NCBI GenBank assembly: GCA_036677375.1 | Contig: JAVBWO010000012.1 | Coordinates: forward strand, 124,001-188,000 | Reading direction: 5' to 3' | DNA: 64,000 bases | Origin: JAVBWO01 sp036677375 | GTDB lineage: Bacteria; Bacillota; Dehalobacteriia; UBA4068; UBA4997 | In this document: positions 16,998-25,311 of the stretch, one piece after another | Numbering within the stretch: position 1 is the stretch's first letter | Layout of the letters: every line of letters starts with the position of its first letter | Made by a program: the position numbers and the translations under genes | Notes under the pieces: model-generated | What the model was told of the DNA's origin: nothing | Database searches by the model: none | Seen by the model: only the letters and a program-made list of their open reading frames with translations

Positions 16998-17624
16998 CTA
17001 TGCCTGACACCCCTTGGGGATTCCGGGGAAAGCTGTTGTCCCCCGAATCTCTGCATTTTTCCATTTTTCATATTCTTCCGGCGTATCGATATCGATGACC
17101 ACACCGGGATCATCCACCGGTACCAGGATATGCGAATGCCGGTGGAACAATTCTCTTGCTCCGGTATCTCCTTTAAGCTCTCTTAATTCCGGCAGCAAAT
17201 CGGCAGCAAATAAAACGGGATTGCCTCGCCGGCCTTGGTATACCGGAGCCACCAGAGGAATACTGTTTTCTTGATAGACATCAATGATGCGATTGACCGT
17301 TTCTTTTTGCAAAAGCGGCACATCCCCCAAACAAAAGAGGATTCCTTGGCATTCCGGTGCAAGCTGAGCCAAGCCCGCCTGAAGACTATGGCTCTGACCC
17401 ATGGCATATTGGGGGCTGGCAATGATATTCCAGCCCGGCAAATTTTCCAGATGGCGCCAACGTCCCGCTTCATGCCCTAAAACCAGTATTTTTTGGGAAG
17501 CCTTGGTTTGAGACAGCATGGCAAGCGTGCTTTCCAAAACGGTAGAATGCCCCCAGGGCAGGGCCAGCTTGTTTGTGCCCATGCGGCGGGATTGTCCGGC
17601 AGCCAAAACGATCAATGAAATCAC
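16998..17624 (-). CDS. mocA: Molybdenum cofactor cytidylyltransferase-like NTP transferase
   Basis: 208 residues with a MobA-like nucleotidyltransferase fold: LIVLAAGQSRRMGTNKLALP (first ~23 residues), ILFCLGDVPLLQKET (about 95-110; the Asp coordinates metal) and the GRRGNPVLFA loop (about 130-140). Such proteins add CMP to molybdopterin to make MCD for XdhC-dependent hydroxylases. The start overlaps the end of yqeC by 4 bp. CMP rather than GMP as substrate is inferred from the XdhC/YqeB context. Confidence 0.88.
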   Translation of the reverse strand: MISLIVLAAGQSRRMGTNKLALPWGHSTVLESTLAMLSQTKASQKILVLGHEAGRWRHLENLPGWNIIASPQYAMGQSHSLQAGLAQLAPECQGILFCLGDVPLLQKETVNRIIDVYQENSIPLVAPVYQGRRGNPVLFAADLLPELRELKGDTGARELFHRHSHILVPVDDPGVVIDIDTPEEYEKWKNAEIRGTTAFPGIPKGCQA

Positions 17625-18388
17625 TTTTTATCCTCCCACATCTGTCTTACAAGGGGTTCATTTTGCGCCGTAGTGACCAAAACTTTCTTGATGCCGCGCC
17701 GCAAAAGCAGGGGCGCCATTTTAGCGGCTAAATCCAAACGCTCCCGGTTATCCGCTTTGTTTAAGCACACCACAAGTTCCGAATGAGGCGCTCTTCCTTT
17801 CAAGCCGCCCATTGGTGAAGTCAAGACATCGGCGGCTAATTCCGGTGTAATAAAATCCCCCAGCTTCTTGCCGCTGATGGCCGCAATTCTTTCCGGCCGG
17901 TGGCAGAAATCAGCCGATAGCGGTTGTCCCAAAGCATCCAACCCAAATACCAGTACTTGGAGTCCGGTAAAAGGCGGTACCACAGGCTCATGCTCCGCCG
18001 GGGCTTTAAAAGGCAGTCCGGCCGCACCGTCCGCTTCCACCAAAACATAAGCGCCGTGATTCAACAGCTGTAAAAGAATCGCTTCCTCCGCCGGGAGCAA
18101 TTTCCCATTAATGCCCACGCCCGGCGCCACAGTAATGACCTTCCCCTTTTTTAGGGCTCTTTCCGCCTCTTCCCTTAATTCGACGGCTTCTTTCCTGATA
18201 ATCACAGCGTCCGCTTCCCAGGGTGCCGGCACCCAGATCCGTGTTGTGGTGGCAACAGCCACCATTTCCCCCTGTTCTTTCAATTCTCTTGCCAAACGCC
18301 ACATGAGACTGGTCTTACCCCCGCCGCCGGTGAATGCAATCAGCGTGGGCGCGTCTAGTGCCAGACATTTTAAAAACGAGTGATTCAT
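17621..18388 (-). CDS. yqeC: Selenium cofactor biosynthesis protein YqeC
   Basis: 255 residues. A P-loop-like IAFTGGGGKTSLMWRLA (about residues 17-33), VATTTRIWVPAPWEADA, and VLVEADGAAGLPFKAPAEHE are hallmark YqeC motifs. YqeC is an SDMH marker with no fully settled biochemical role; an ATP-dependent step in selenium cofactor assembly is the usual proposal. The gene overlaps both neighbours by 4 bp (modE-like upstream, mocA downstream), so the operon is translationally coupled. Confidence 0.92.
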   Translation of the reverse strand: MNHSFLKCLALDAPTLIAFTGGGGKTSLMWRLARELKEQGEMVAVATTTRIWVPAPWEADAVIIRKEAVELREEAERALKKGKVITVAPGVGINGKLLPAEEAILLQLLNHGAYVLVEADGAAGLPFKAPAEHEPVVPPFTGLQVLVFGLDALGQPLSADFCHRPERIAAISGKKLGDFITPELAADVLTSPMGGLKGRAPHSELVVCLNKADNRERLDLAAKMAPLLLRRGIKKVLVTTAQNEPLVRQMWEDKK

Positions 18389-18732
18389 GATTTGGTTTCA
18401 CCTCCTGAAAAATAGTCGTCAAAGGCCTTTTCAATGAAGTTACTGCATTCTTTATAGAATCCCTCATATTGCATCATAAGATTTTCCGCTTCCGGTGTCA
18501 AATGCGTCTCACCGCCGCCAATGCCTCCCGTATGGCTTGAAATCAGTTCGAAGCCCAGATTCCGGCTGAGTTTTTTCATCATGGTATGTGCCTGGCTGTA
18601 AGACATGTTTTGTTCCTTCGCAGCTTGGGCTAAAGAGCCGTACCGGCGGATTCCCTGTAGAAGATGATAAGGTCCAATGCCGAAAGCCTTGCCACTTGTT
18701 TCAAGCCATAACTTGTAACGCAGCTTATACAT
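18385..18732 (-). CDS. ModE-like winged-helix regulator (DNA-binding domain only)
   Basis: 115 residues. The region FGIGPYHLLQGIRRYGSLAQAAKEQNMSYSQ holds the LysR/ModE-type helix-turn-helix, followed by a winged segment GGIGGGETHLT. No C-terminal molbindin domain is present, so molybdate sensing cannot be assumed. I take the ATG at 18732, with GAGGA ten bases upstream, over a GTG three codons earlier. It is the first gene of the molybdenum/selenium cofactor operon and may regulate it. Confidence 0.82.
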   Translation of the reverse strand: MYKLRYKLWLETSGKAFGIGPYHLLQGIRRYGSLAQAAKEQNMSYSQAHTMMKKLSRNLGFELISSHTGGIGGGETHLTPEAENLMMQYEGFYKECSNFIEKAFDDYFSGGETKS

Positions 18733-18778
18733 AGAAAACACATCCTCGATATTCTTATTTGAATATAACGGGGTTGGA

Positions 18779-18810
18779 AAAAAACTGCATCCGCACGAAT
18801 GCAGTTTTTA
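18779..18810 (-). terminator. Rho-independent terminator after gntR
   Basis: AAAACTGCAT and ATGCAGTTTT pair around an eight-base loop, with T-rich sequence on the minus side. It ends the gntR transcript just before the modE-like operon. Confidence 0.75.
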
Positions 18811-18813
18811 TAT

Positions 18814-19506
18814 TTAACTTTCTTGTTTTTTGTCCCAGATATGAATAAAGGCATCCTTGCTTTGCAGGATATGGTTCCTGGCTACTGTTTCCGCCAATGA
18901 TGCATCCCTATTTTCGATCGCCCGGTACAACTGTTCATGCTCTTCGTATGCCTGAATCCAATAATCTTTAATATAATAGCTCCTGAAAAGTTGAAGATAT
19001 TCGGTATAATCGCATAAGAGCTGTTCTAAACGCTTGTTGCCACCCGCCGTATAAATGATCAAATGAAACTCACGGTGAAATCTCATTTCGCGGTCTCGGT
19101 CACCCGATTCCAGGCTGGTCCACATCTCATTCAAGATGGAACGGAGCCTTTTAATATCCTCAGGAGTGGCGTGCTGTACCATTAAATTGGCGGCATACCC
19201 TTCCAGCAAAGCACACATTTCATAGAGGTCTGTGGCGTCCTTAGGCGTGATCTGCCGCACTTCCACTCCTCTGCGGCGGTAATGCTTCACCAGGCCTTCC
19301 GACTCCAATTTGCGTAATGCCTCCCGTACCGGCGTCCTGGAAGCATTGAGCCGTTTCGCCAGTTCTTCTTCCACCAGATGGACACCGGCCTGCAAACGCC
19401 CGCAAATGATGGCGCTGCGCATATACTGGTAGATCAACTCTCGCATGGGAATAAATTCACGTTCTGCAGCAAAATCTGTAAAATCGTCAAATACATTAAG
19501 AGTCAA
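18814..19506 (-). CDS. GntR-family regulator, FCD subfamily
   Basis: 230 residues. The N-terminal winged helix (about 20-90) contains GVHLVEEELAKRLNASRTPVREALRKLESEG cut here to its core LNASRTPVREAL, the classic GntR recognition helix. The C-terminal FCD domain (about 95-220) has the metal-coordinating residues expected around FHREFHLIIYTAGGN and the histidine in ARNHILQSKD. It starts at TTG (19504-19506) with AAGGAGGT eight bases upstream. The inducer is unknown; FadR-type regulators usually sense small carboxylates. It is monocistronic between two clear boundaries. Confidence 0.88.
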   Translation of the reverse strand: MTLNVFDDFTDFAAEREFIPMRELIYQYMRSAIICGRLQAGVHLVEEELAKRLNASRTPVREALRKLESEGLVKHYRRRGVEVRQITPKDATDLYEMCALLEGYAANLMVQHATPEDIKRLRSILNEMWTSLESGDRDREMRFHREFHLIIYTAGGNKRLEQLLCDYTEYLQLFRSYYIKDYWIQAYEEHEQLYRAIENRDASLAETVARNHILQSKDAFIHIWDKKQES

Positions 19507-19558
19507 CTGCCGACACCTCCTTAAAAATGAATCATATGCCTGAAAGGTTATAAAAAAA

Positions 19559-20134
19559 TTAAATCTGGCGACTGCCCGGTTTAACCGCTATGGACCCTGC
19601 GGCACACAAGGGGCAATCCTCCGGCTGATAAGTCTTGATATTAACTGTCAGCAACGCTTTTAAAGGCACGCCAAAGTCTACCCGGCCGCCGCTTCTGTCT
19701 ACCAAGACGCCAACCCCTATGACCTGAGCACCTTTTTCCCTGGTAGCGGCAATGACTTCCTTGACCGAGCCGCCGGTGGTGACCACATCCTCTACCACCA
19801 ATACTCTATCTTCCGGGCTTAAAGTAAAACCACGGCGGTATACCATCTTACCGTCTTCTCTTTCGGTAAATAAAGAACGGGCGCCTAATTGTTTCGCTGC
19901 TTCATAAGCCAAAATAATGGCTCCGGTAGCAGGTCCGACCACTACGGTAATATTTTGATCCGCAAAATAGCTTGCCAACTCTTTTAATAAGATCTCAGTG
20001 GGTTTGGGATATTGCAACAATTGCGCGCATTGCATATATTGTGCCGCATGCAGGCCGGAGGTAAGGCGGAAATGACCCTCTAAAAGCACCTTGGTTTCCG
20101 TAAAAATATTCAGGATCTCAGCTTCTGTCAACAA
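19559..20134 (-). CDS. pyrE: Orotate phosphoribosyltransferase
   Basis: 191 residues. It transfers ribose-5-phosphate from PRPP to orotate, giving OMP in UMP synthesis. The PRPP-binding motif VLVVEDVVTTGGSVKEV (about residues 115-130) is intact, and GPATGAIILAYEAAKQLG (about 67-84) matches OPRT. The C-terminal region carries two cysteines (EDCPLCAAGS) typical of the PyrE subgroup in archaea and clostridia. It stands alone here with no other pyr genes. Confidence 0.9.
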   Translation of the reverse strand: MLTEAEILNIFTETKVLLEGHFRLTSGLHAAQYMQCAQLLQYPKPTEILLKELASYFADQNITVVVGPATGAIILAYEAAKQLGARSLFTEREDGKMVYRRGFTLSPEDRVLVVEDVVTTGGSVKEVIAATREKGAQVIGVGVLVDRSGGRVDFGVPLKALLTVNIKTYQPEDCPLCAAGSIAVKPGSRQI

Positions 20135-20340
20135 TTACTTTTCCCCCTCTTACATTTCATTTTACATTTATTTTCACCTGTTATCCGTAAAGGATAAGGC
20201 ATTCATATCAGAATTAATGTTAAGATCATACTTATATTACTATCTTGATGTATTGATGTATACATAGATACAATAATACAATTTAGGTATTCTACAGATC
20301 GCACGATTCTCCTTTTTTTATTGTATAACTTCCTATTATC

Positions 20341-20369
20341 TTGACGAATACTTTTTTTCTGATTATAAT
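20341..20369 (+). promoter_or_regulatory. Sigma-A promoter for comB
   Basis: TTGACG (20341-20346), 17 bases, TATAAT (20364-20369). It predicts a ~175-nt leader before the comB start chosen here. The leader shows no riboswitch class that I recognise. Confidence 0.7.
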
Positions 20370-20548
20370 CGCATATAAAAGATAAAAAATTCCCCAAAAT
20401 GACACCATGTTTGATTGAGAAGATTTTTAGCCTTTGGAGCCCACCGGTCAGACAGCCCGACATGCCGCAAGGTGTTAAAAAAGGAATCAGCCTAATTGCC
20501 CAAAGGGTCTTACGTTTATCAATCAAAATCTTAGAAAAGGCAGCATAT

Positions 20549-21286
20549 ATGAAATTTAAAATGAAAGTTAATATGAAAGTTAAAACCATTTTAACCTGGC
20601 AGGAGATGACGGGCAGAGATAACAGCGGGCAAACCTTAATTGTGATTGACGTTTTGCGCGCTACCAGCACCATCACGGCGGCGCTGGCTGCCGGCGCTGA
20701 AAAAGTGATCCCGCAAAACAGCATTGAAGGCGCGCTGGCCGCGGCTCAGAAATACCCGAACGCTTTGCTTTGTGGAGAAAGAAAAGGCGTGCGCATAGAA
20801 GGGTTTCATCTGGGCAACAGTCCGCTGGAATTCAAACCGGAAACTGTTGGCGGCAAAGTTCTGATCTGCACCACCACCAACGGCACCAACGCCATCTTTG
20901 CGGCAAAGGGCGGCCGCCCTATTTATCTGGGCTGCCTGAACAATGCCTGGGCCTGTGCCGAGGCTGCTTTTGACGTGGGACAGGATCTGACGATCCTTTG
21001 CGCCGGGACCAGGGGCAACCAGTCGGTTGACGATATGCTGGCGGCCGGTTCTATGGTGTACCGCTTACAGCAATTCTATCCTAATGCCGACTACGACCCT
21101 ATAAGCATCCAGGTGAAACAACACTATGAAAAAGAGCGTCATGACCTGCATCGTGCCTTGATCGCCTCAAGTCACGGCCAATTTTTGGCCAAGCTGAGTA
21201 TGTCAGAGGACATTGCCTATTGCGCCAAAGAAAATATCATTGACCGGGTACCCCTCTGCGAAAACGGCGAGGTTTGCTTTTCATAG
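20549..21286 (+). CDS. comB: 2-phosphosulfolactate phosphatase (ComB family)
   Basis: 245 residues. Motifs typical of ComB are VIDVLRATSTITAALAAGA (about residues 31-50), GNSPLEF, and ICTTTNGTNAIFAA (about 110-123). The enzyme hydrolyses 2-phosphosulfolactate to sulfolactate. That is a coenzyme M step in methanogens, whereas in Bacillus the homologue YitC takes part in making spore sulfolactate, which fits the sporulation genes in this window. I choose the ATG at 20549 (AAAGG eight bases upstream); the frame stays open 50 codons further upstream, but that stretch has no ribosome site and unrelated composition. Two further in-frame ATGs follow within nine codons. Confidence 0.88.
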   Translation: MKFKMKVNMKVKTILTWQEMTGRDNSGQTLIVIDVLRATSTITAALAAGAEKVIPQNSIEGALAAAQKYPNALLCGERKGVRIEGFHLGNSPLEFKPETVGGKVLICTTTNGTNAIFAAKGGRPIYLGCLNNAWACAEAAFDVGQDLTILCAGTRGNQSVDDMLAAGSMVYRLQQFYPNADYDPISIQVKQHYEKERHDLHRALIASSHGQFLAKLSMSEDIAYCAKENIIDRVPLCENGEVCFS

Positions 21287-21450
21287 GCTTCCATCGGCCG
21301 CTATTCCGTCCCTATCCCATTTGGTATGGAAACGAATTATTTTCAGGTAATGCTGAAAATATTACTTACAGCGCAATGGTAATGTCATAAATAGCAAAAG
21401 GCAAGTTATATCAAAATAGATAACCCCTCACTAAAGGGGGAGATAAAAAC

Positions 21451-21494
21451 AAATATAAAAGAACGAAACTTCGCGGTTTCGTTCTTTTATATTT
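21451..21494. terminator. Bidirectional terminator between comB and iorB
   Basis: A perfect 19-bp stem (21451-21469 with 21476-21494; core AAAAGAACGAAAC and GTTTCGTTCTTTT) around a six-base loop TTCGCG, with A- and T-tracts on both sides. A smaller CCCCT/AGGGG hairpin lies just upstream at about 21424-21440. Confidence 0.85.
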
Positions 21495-21509
21495 GCATTA
21501 ATATTGATA

Positions 21510-22094
21510 CTACTTTTTGAATAATGCTCTTCCAGCCGCAAATACCGCCAGATTGGCGTCAAGAAACTTGGCGGGCACCCGCACTTTCAATACCTTGAGC
21601 CAAGCATCCTCATGGATCTCCATCATGGCGGACAATACGCCAAGTAATACCACATTGACCCCTTTGGGATTGCCGTGAGCCACCGCCACGTCAAAAGCAT
21701 TGAGGGCAATGGTCTGCCCCGCTGTTGCCTGAACCCGGTCCAAGGCATCCTGAGGATAAAGGGCGGCGCCCGTAATAACGGGCATGGGATTGATCTCCTG
21801 GGTATTGACGATGACCTTGCCGCCTGGGGCCAGATAAGGCAGCCAACGCAAAGCCTCCAACAGTTCAAAAGCTAAAATGATATCAGCTTCTCCCGGCTGA
21901 ATAATGGGAGAACTGACTTTTTCCCCGAAACGCACCTGGGTCACCACGCTGCCGCCCCGCTGGGACATGCCGTGGATCTCGGAAACCTTGACATCGAAGC
22001 CTTGTGACATGGCAACGCCGGACAGAACACGGCTGGCTAAAATGGTTCCCTGTCCACCTACCCCTACGATCAGGATGTTTTTGACATCGGACAT
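21510..22094 (-). CDS. iorB: Indolepyruvate:ferredoxin oxidoreductase, beta subunit
   Basis: 194 residues of the POR gamma-like domain: NILIVGVGGQGTILASRVLSG (first ~25 residues), EIHGMSQRGGSVVTQVRFG and a C-terminal ALFKK. With IorA it oxidatively decarboxylates aryl pyruvates to aryl-acetyl-CoA, reducing ferredoxin. I place the start at 22094, where AAAGGAG lies upstream and the ATG follows the iorA stop by one base; the open frame extends upstream but would overlap iorA. Last gene of the unit. Confidence 0.93.
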   Translation of the reverse strand: MSDVKNILIVGVGGQGTILASRVLSGVAMSQGFDVKVSEIHGMSQRGGSVVTQVRFGEKVSSPIIQPGEADIILAFELLEALRWLPYLAPGGKVIVNTQEINPMPVITGAALYPQDALDRVQATAGQTIALNAFDVAVAHGNPKGVNVVLLGVLSAMMEIHEDAWLKVLKVRVPAKFLDANLAVFAAGRALFKK

Positions 22095-22095
22095 A

Positions 22096-23838
22096 TTACT
22101 CAGCGCTCCTTTCAATGGCATTGGTTGGGCAGAGGCCCTGGCAAAGGCCGCAACCGACACATTGAGAAGCGTTGATGGTCATACCGTCTTCCCCTTTGCA
22201 GATAGCGGGACAGCCGATGGCCATGCAACTGCCGCAGTTAACGCAGGTTTCTTTATTAATGACTAAGGAAGGCTTGACCGCTTGTTTATCAATCAAGATG
22301 CAAGGACGGCGGGCAATGATGACGGAAGGCTCCGCCGCGGCCAATTCCTCTTTTAAGGCTTTTTGCAGTCCCCGCAGGTCAAAGGGGTCGACTACCTGGA
22401 TCCGCTTCACGCCGCAAGCCCGGCAGATCATTTCCAGATCCACCTGCGGCGCCGGCTGGCCTTTGGCGTTTTTGCCGGTGGCGGGGTTCTGCTGATGGCC
22501 GGTCATGGCAGTGATGCTGTTGTCCAGAATAATGGTAGTAGTGGTACCGCCGTTATAAACGGTATTCATTAAGCCGGTAATACCGGAATGCAGGAAAGTG
22601 GAATCGCCGATCACCGCTACGCTCTTGGCCGCGAATTCCCGACCCCGGGCGGTTTCCATGCCGTGCAGGCCGCTGATGCTGGCTCCCATACATACCGTGG
22701 TATCAATGGCCGAAAGAGGAGGCAGCGCTCCCAGGGTATAACAGCCGATATCTCCTGACACACATAAACGCATCCTATGTAAAACGTGGAATACGCCGCG
22801 GTGCGGGCAACCGGGACATAAGACCGGCGGACGCACCGGAATAGCGGCTGTCTCACAAGCGGCGGCAGGTTTGCCGTCCCCTAATTTTTCCCGGATATTT
22901 TCAGCAAAGATCTCACCGCAAGAGGAAAAGAGTTCGCGGCCTTTCACCGGGATGCCCATGGCTTTGACGGCGTCTTCCAAGAAGGGTTCCAGCTCTTCAA
23001 TGACATAGAGTTCTTCCACACCCGCAGCAAATTGACGGATCAAGGCTTGGGGCAATGGGAAGGCCATGCCGATCTTCAAGACGGACACTTCCGGCAACAC
23101 TTCTTTGACATATTGGTAAACGGCGCCGGAAGCAATCACGCCACGTTTTTGATCTTTGCCCCATTCGATACGGTTCAAGGCTTGCGTGGTCTCGCCGTAC
23201 GCCGCCAAGGCCAAAAGCCGCTCTTCCACCGCGATATGACGGGGCCGGGCATTGCCGGGCATCATGACATATTTTTTAGGATCTTTGACATATTCTTTTA
23301 CTTCTTTTTCTTCTCTGTCCGATAATTCAACCAAAGATTGCGAATGTGCGATCCTGGTAGTCAGTCTTAAAAGAACTGGCGTATCGAAGGTTTCACTGAT
23401 TGCAAAACCCAGCTTAACAAACTCTTTGGCCTCACCGCTATCGGAAGGCTCCAGAATCGGGACTTTGGCGGCCCTGGCATAATGCCGGTTGTCCTGCTCG
23501 TTTTGGGAGCTGTGCATACCGGGATCATCGGCGCTGACAATGATCAGTCCGGCGTTGACGCCGGTATAGGCGGCCGTAAACAGCGGGTCGGCCGCTACAT
23601 TCAAGCCGACATGCTTCATGGCGGCCAGCGCTCTGACGCCGCCGATGGCGGCCCCCAAAGCCACTTCCACCGCTACTTTCTCATTAGGGGCCCACTGCGC
23701 CGCCAATTCTTCATAACCTGCGGCATTTTCCGTGATCTCCGTGCTGGGAGTACCGGGATAAGCGACTACCAAACTGCCTCCCGCTTCCCAAACGCCCCGG
23801 GCAATGGCCTCATTGCCTGTCATTAAGACTTTTCCCAT
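22096..23838 (-). CDS. iorA: Indolepyruvate:ferredoxin oxidoreductase, alpha subunit
   Basis: About 580 residues. An N-terminal pyruvate:ferredoxin-oxidoreductase-like domain begins GKVLMTGNEAIARGVWEAG and contains VAYPGTPSTEITE. The ThDP domain holds CPGCPHRGVFHVLHR and SVAVIGDSTFLHSGITGL (about 340-430). The C-terminus has two 4Fe-4S motifs, CVNCGSCMAIGCP and CVGCGLCQGLCP. It converts indolepyruvate, phenylpyruvate and similar acids to acyl-CoA. The ATG at 23838 with GGGTGG upstream is preferred to a GTG three codons earlier. It pairs with iorB and lies downstream of paaK. Confidence 0.95.
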   Translation of the reverse strand: MGKVLMTGNEAIARGVWEAGGSLVVAYPGTPSTEITENAAGYEELAAQWAPNEKVAVEVALGAAIGGVRALAAMKHVGLNVAADPLFTAAYTGVNAGLIIVSADDPGMHSSQNEQDNRHYARAAKVPILEPSDSGEAKEFVKLGFAISETFDTPVLLRLTTRIAHSQSLVELSDREEKEVKEYVKDPKKYVMMPGNARPRHIAVEERLLALAAYGETTQALNRIEWGKDQKRGVIASGAVYQYVKEVLPEVSVLKIGMAFPLPQALIRQFAAGVEELYVIEELEPFLEDAVKAMGIPVKGRELFSSCGEIFAENIREKLGDGKPAAACETAAIPVRPPVLCPGCPHRGVFHVLHRMRLCVSGDIGCYTLGALPPLSAIDTTVCMGASISGLHGMETARGREFAAKSVAVIGDSTFLHSGITGLMNTVYNGGTTTTIILDNSITAMTGHQQNPATGKNAKGQPAPQVDLEMICRACGVKRIQVVDPFDLRGLQKALKEELAAAEPSVIIARRPCILIDKQAVKPSLVINKETCVNCGSCMAIGCPAICKGEDGMTINASQCVGCGLCQGLCPTNAIERSAE

Positions 23839-23949
23839 GATTACCACCCTTATCGATTATCAATATTAACAACTTTTAGCCGTTACGAGCTATTTTTGTC
23901 CGTTTTTGTCCATGATGGACGGTTCCTGCTTCACCTCGTGGGCAAGCCG

Positions 23950-25245
23950 CTATTTTCGATGGTCGACCACCCGTTTTGCTTTACCCGCCCCTCTTTGGAT
24001 GGAGAAAGGCTCCAGTAATTTCACACGGCAGCTGATGCCTAAAACAATTTTCATCCGGTTTTTGATTTTACCGGTCAATTCTTCCAATGCCTTATAACTG
24101 TCTAAAAGGCTGGTATCCGCCAATTCCACTTGGATCTCCAGTTCATCCATGGAACCTTCCCTATAAACATGGATCTGGTAATGCGAACCCAAACCCTCAA
24201 TCTTAAAGAGAATCTCCTCAATTTGAGAAGGAAAAACATTGACGCCCCGGATAATCAGCATATCGTCGGTGCGGCCTACCAGTTTGCCGATTCTGGCCAT
24301 GGTACGCCCACAGATGCAGGGTTCCTGATTGATATGGGAAATATCCTTGGTCCGGTAACGAATCACCGGGAAGGCCTCCTTGGCCAGGCTGGTGATGACC
24401 AGTTCCCCTTCGGAGCCGGCAGGCAGAACCTCAAAAGTATCCGGATCGATGGTTTCCACGACAAAATAGTCTTCCGCGATATGCATGCCTGTGGCATAGA
24501 TGCATTCTCCGGCGACACCGGGCCCCATGACCTCGGTCAAGCCATAGTTATCGGTGGTGACGATATGTAAGCGCTTTTCAATTTCCATCCTCAGCTCGCT
24601 GGAGGATGATTCGCCGCCGAAAAGGCCTACTCTTAATTTCAGTTTATTGGTATCGATCCCCATGCCTTCCGCTACCTCAGCAATATGCAAAGCATAAGAA
24701 GGCGTTGCGATCAATGCCGTGGTGCCGAAATCCTGCATTAGCATCAACTGTTTTTCCGTATTGCCGCCAGACAGGGGAACCACAGTAGCTCCTACCGCCT
24801 CCAACCCGTAATGCAAACCGAAGCCGCCGGTAAAAAGACCGTAATTAAAAGCCACCTGTGCAATATCGTCGGGCCCCACAGAGGCGGCGGTGATGATCCG
24901 CGCCAAGAGGTCCGCCCACATTTTCAAGTCGTTGGCGGTATAGCCGACAACGATGGGTTTGCCGGTGGTGCCCGATGAACCGTGAACCCGGACAACATCT
25001 CGTTGGGGCACCGCGAACAGTCCGAAAGGGTAGTTCTGACGCAGGTCTTCTTTTGTGGTAAAGGGCAGCAATGCAAGGTCTTTCAAAGTACGGATATGTT
25101 CCGGCCGCACCCCCAGCTCATCCATTTTTCTCCGGTAAGGCAGCACATTTTCATAGACTCGCCTTACCGTATTTTGCAGGCGTTCCAACTGCAGGGCTTC
25201 CAATTTGCTGCGGCTCATGCACTCCTGTTCCTTGTTCCAGATCAT
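23950..25245 (-). CDS. paaK: Phenylacetate-CoA ligase
   Basis: 431 residues of the adenylate-forming PaaK family. The AMP-binding motif VHGSSGTTGKPIVVGYT (about residue 90), YGLTEVMGPGVAGEC (about 235) and the C-terminal LVGRTDDMLIIRGVNVFPSQ (about 320) are intact. It activates phenylacetate or a related aryl acetate with ATP and CoA; run in reverse it could recover ATP from the aryl-acetyl-CoA made by IorAB. The ATG at 25245 has AAGGAG nine bases upstream, better than the ATG three codons before. The iorA gene follows after about 110 bp. Confidence 0.93.
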   Translation of the reverse strand: MIWNKEQECMSRSKLEALQLERLQNTVRRVYENVLPYRRKMDELGVRPEHIRTLKDLALLPFTTKEDLRQNYPFGLFAVPQRDVVRVHGSSGTTGKPIVVGYTANDLKMWADLLARIITAASVGPDDIAQVAFNYGLFTGGFGLHYGLEAVGATVVPLSGGNTEKQLMLMQDFGTTALIATPSYALHIAEVAEGMGIDTNKLKLRVGLFGGESSSSELRMEIEKRLHIVTTDNYGLTEVMGPGVAGECIYATGMHIAEDYFVVETIDPDTFEVLPAGSEGELVITSLAKEAFPVIRYRTKDISHINQEPCICGRTMARIGKLVGRTDDMLIIRGVNVFPSQIEEILFKIEGLGSHYQIHVYREGSMDELEIQVELADTSLLDSYKALEELTGKIKNRMKIVLGISCRVKLLEPFSIQRGAGKAKRVVDHRK

Positions 25246-25311
25246 TGCTGCCATCTCCTTAGTTTTTCAATCATTATAAAATTTAAGTATTTTAGCGAAA
25301 CAAAACAAATA

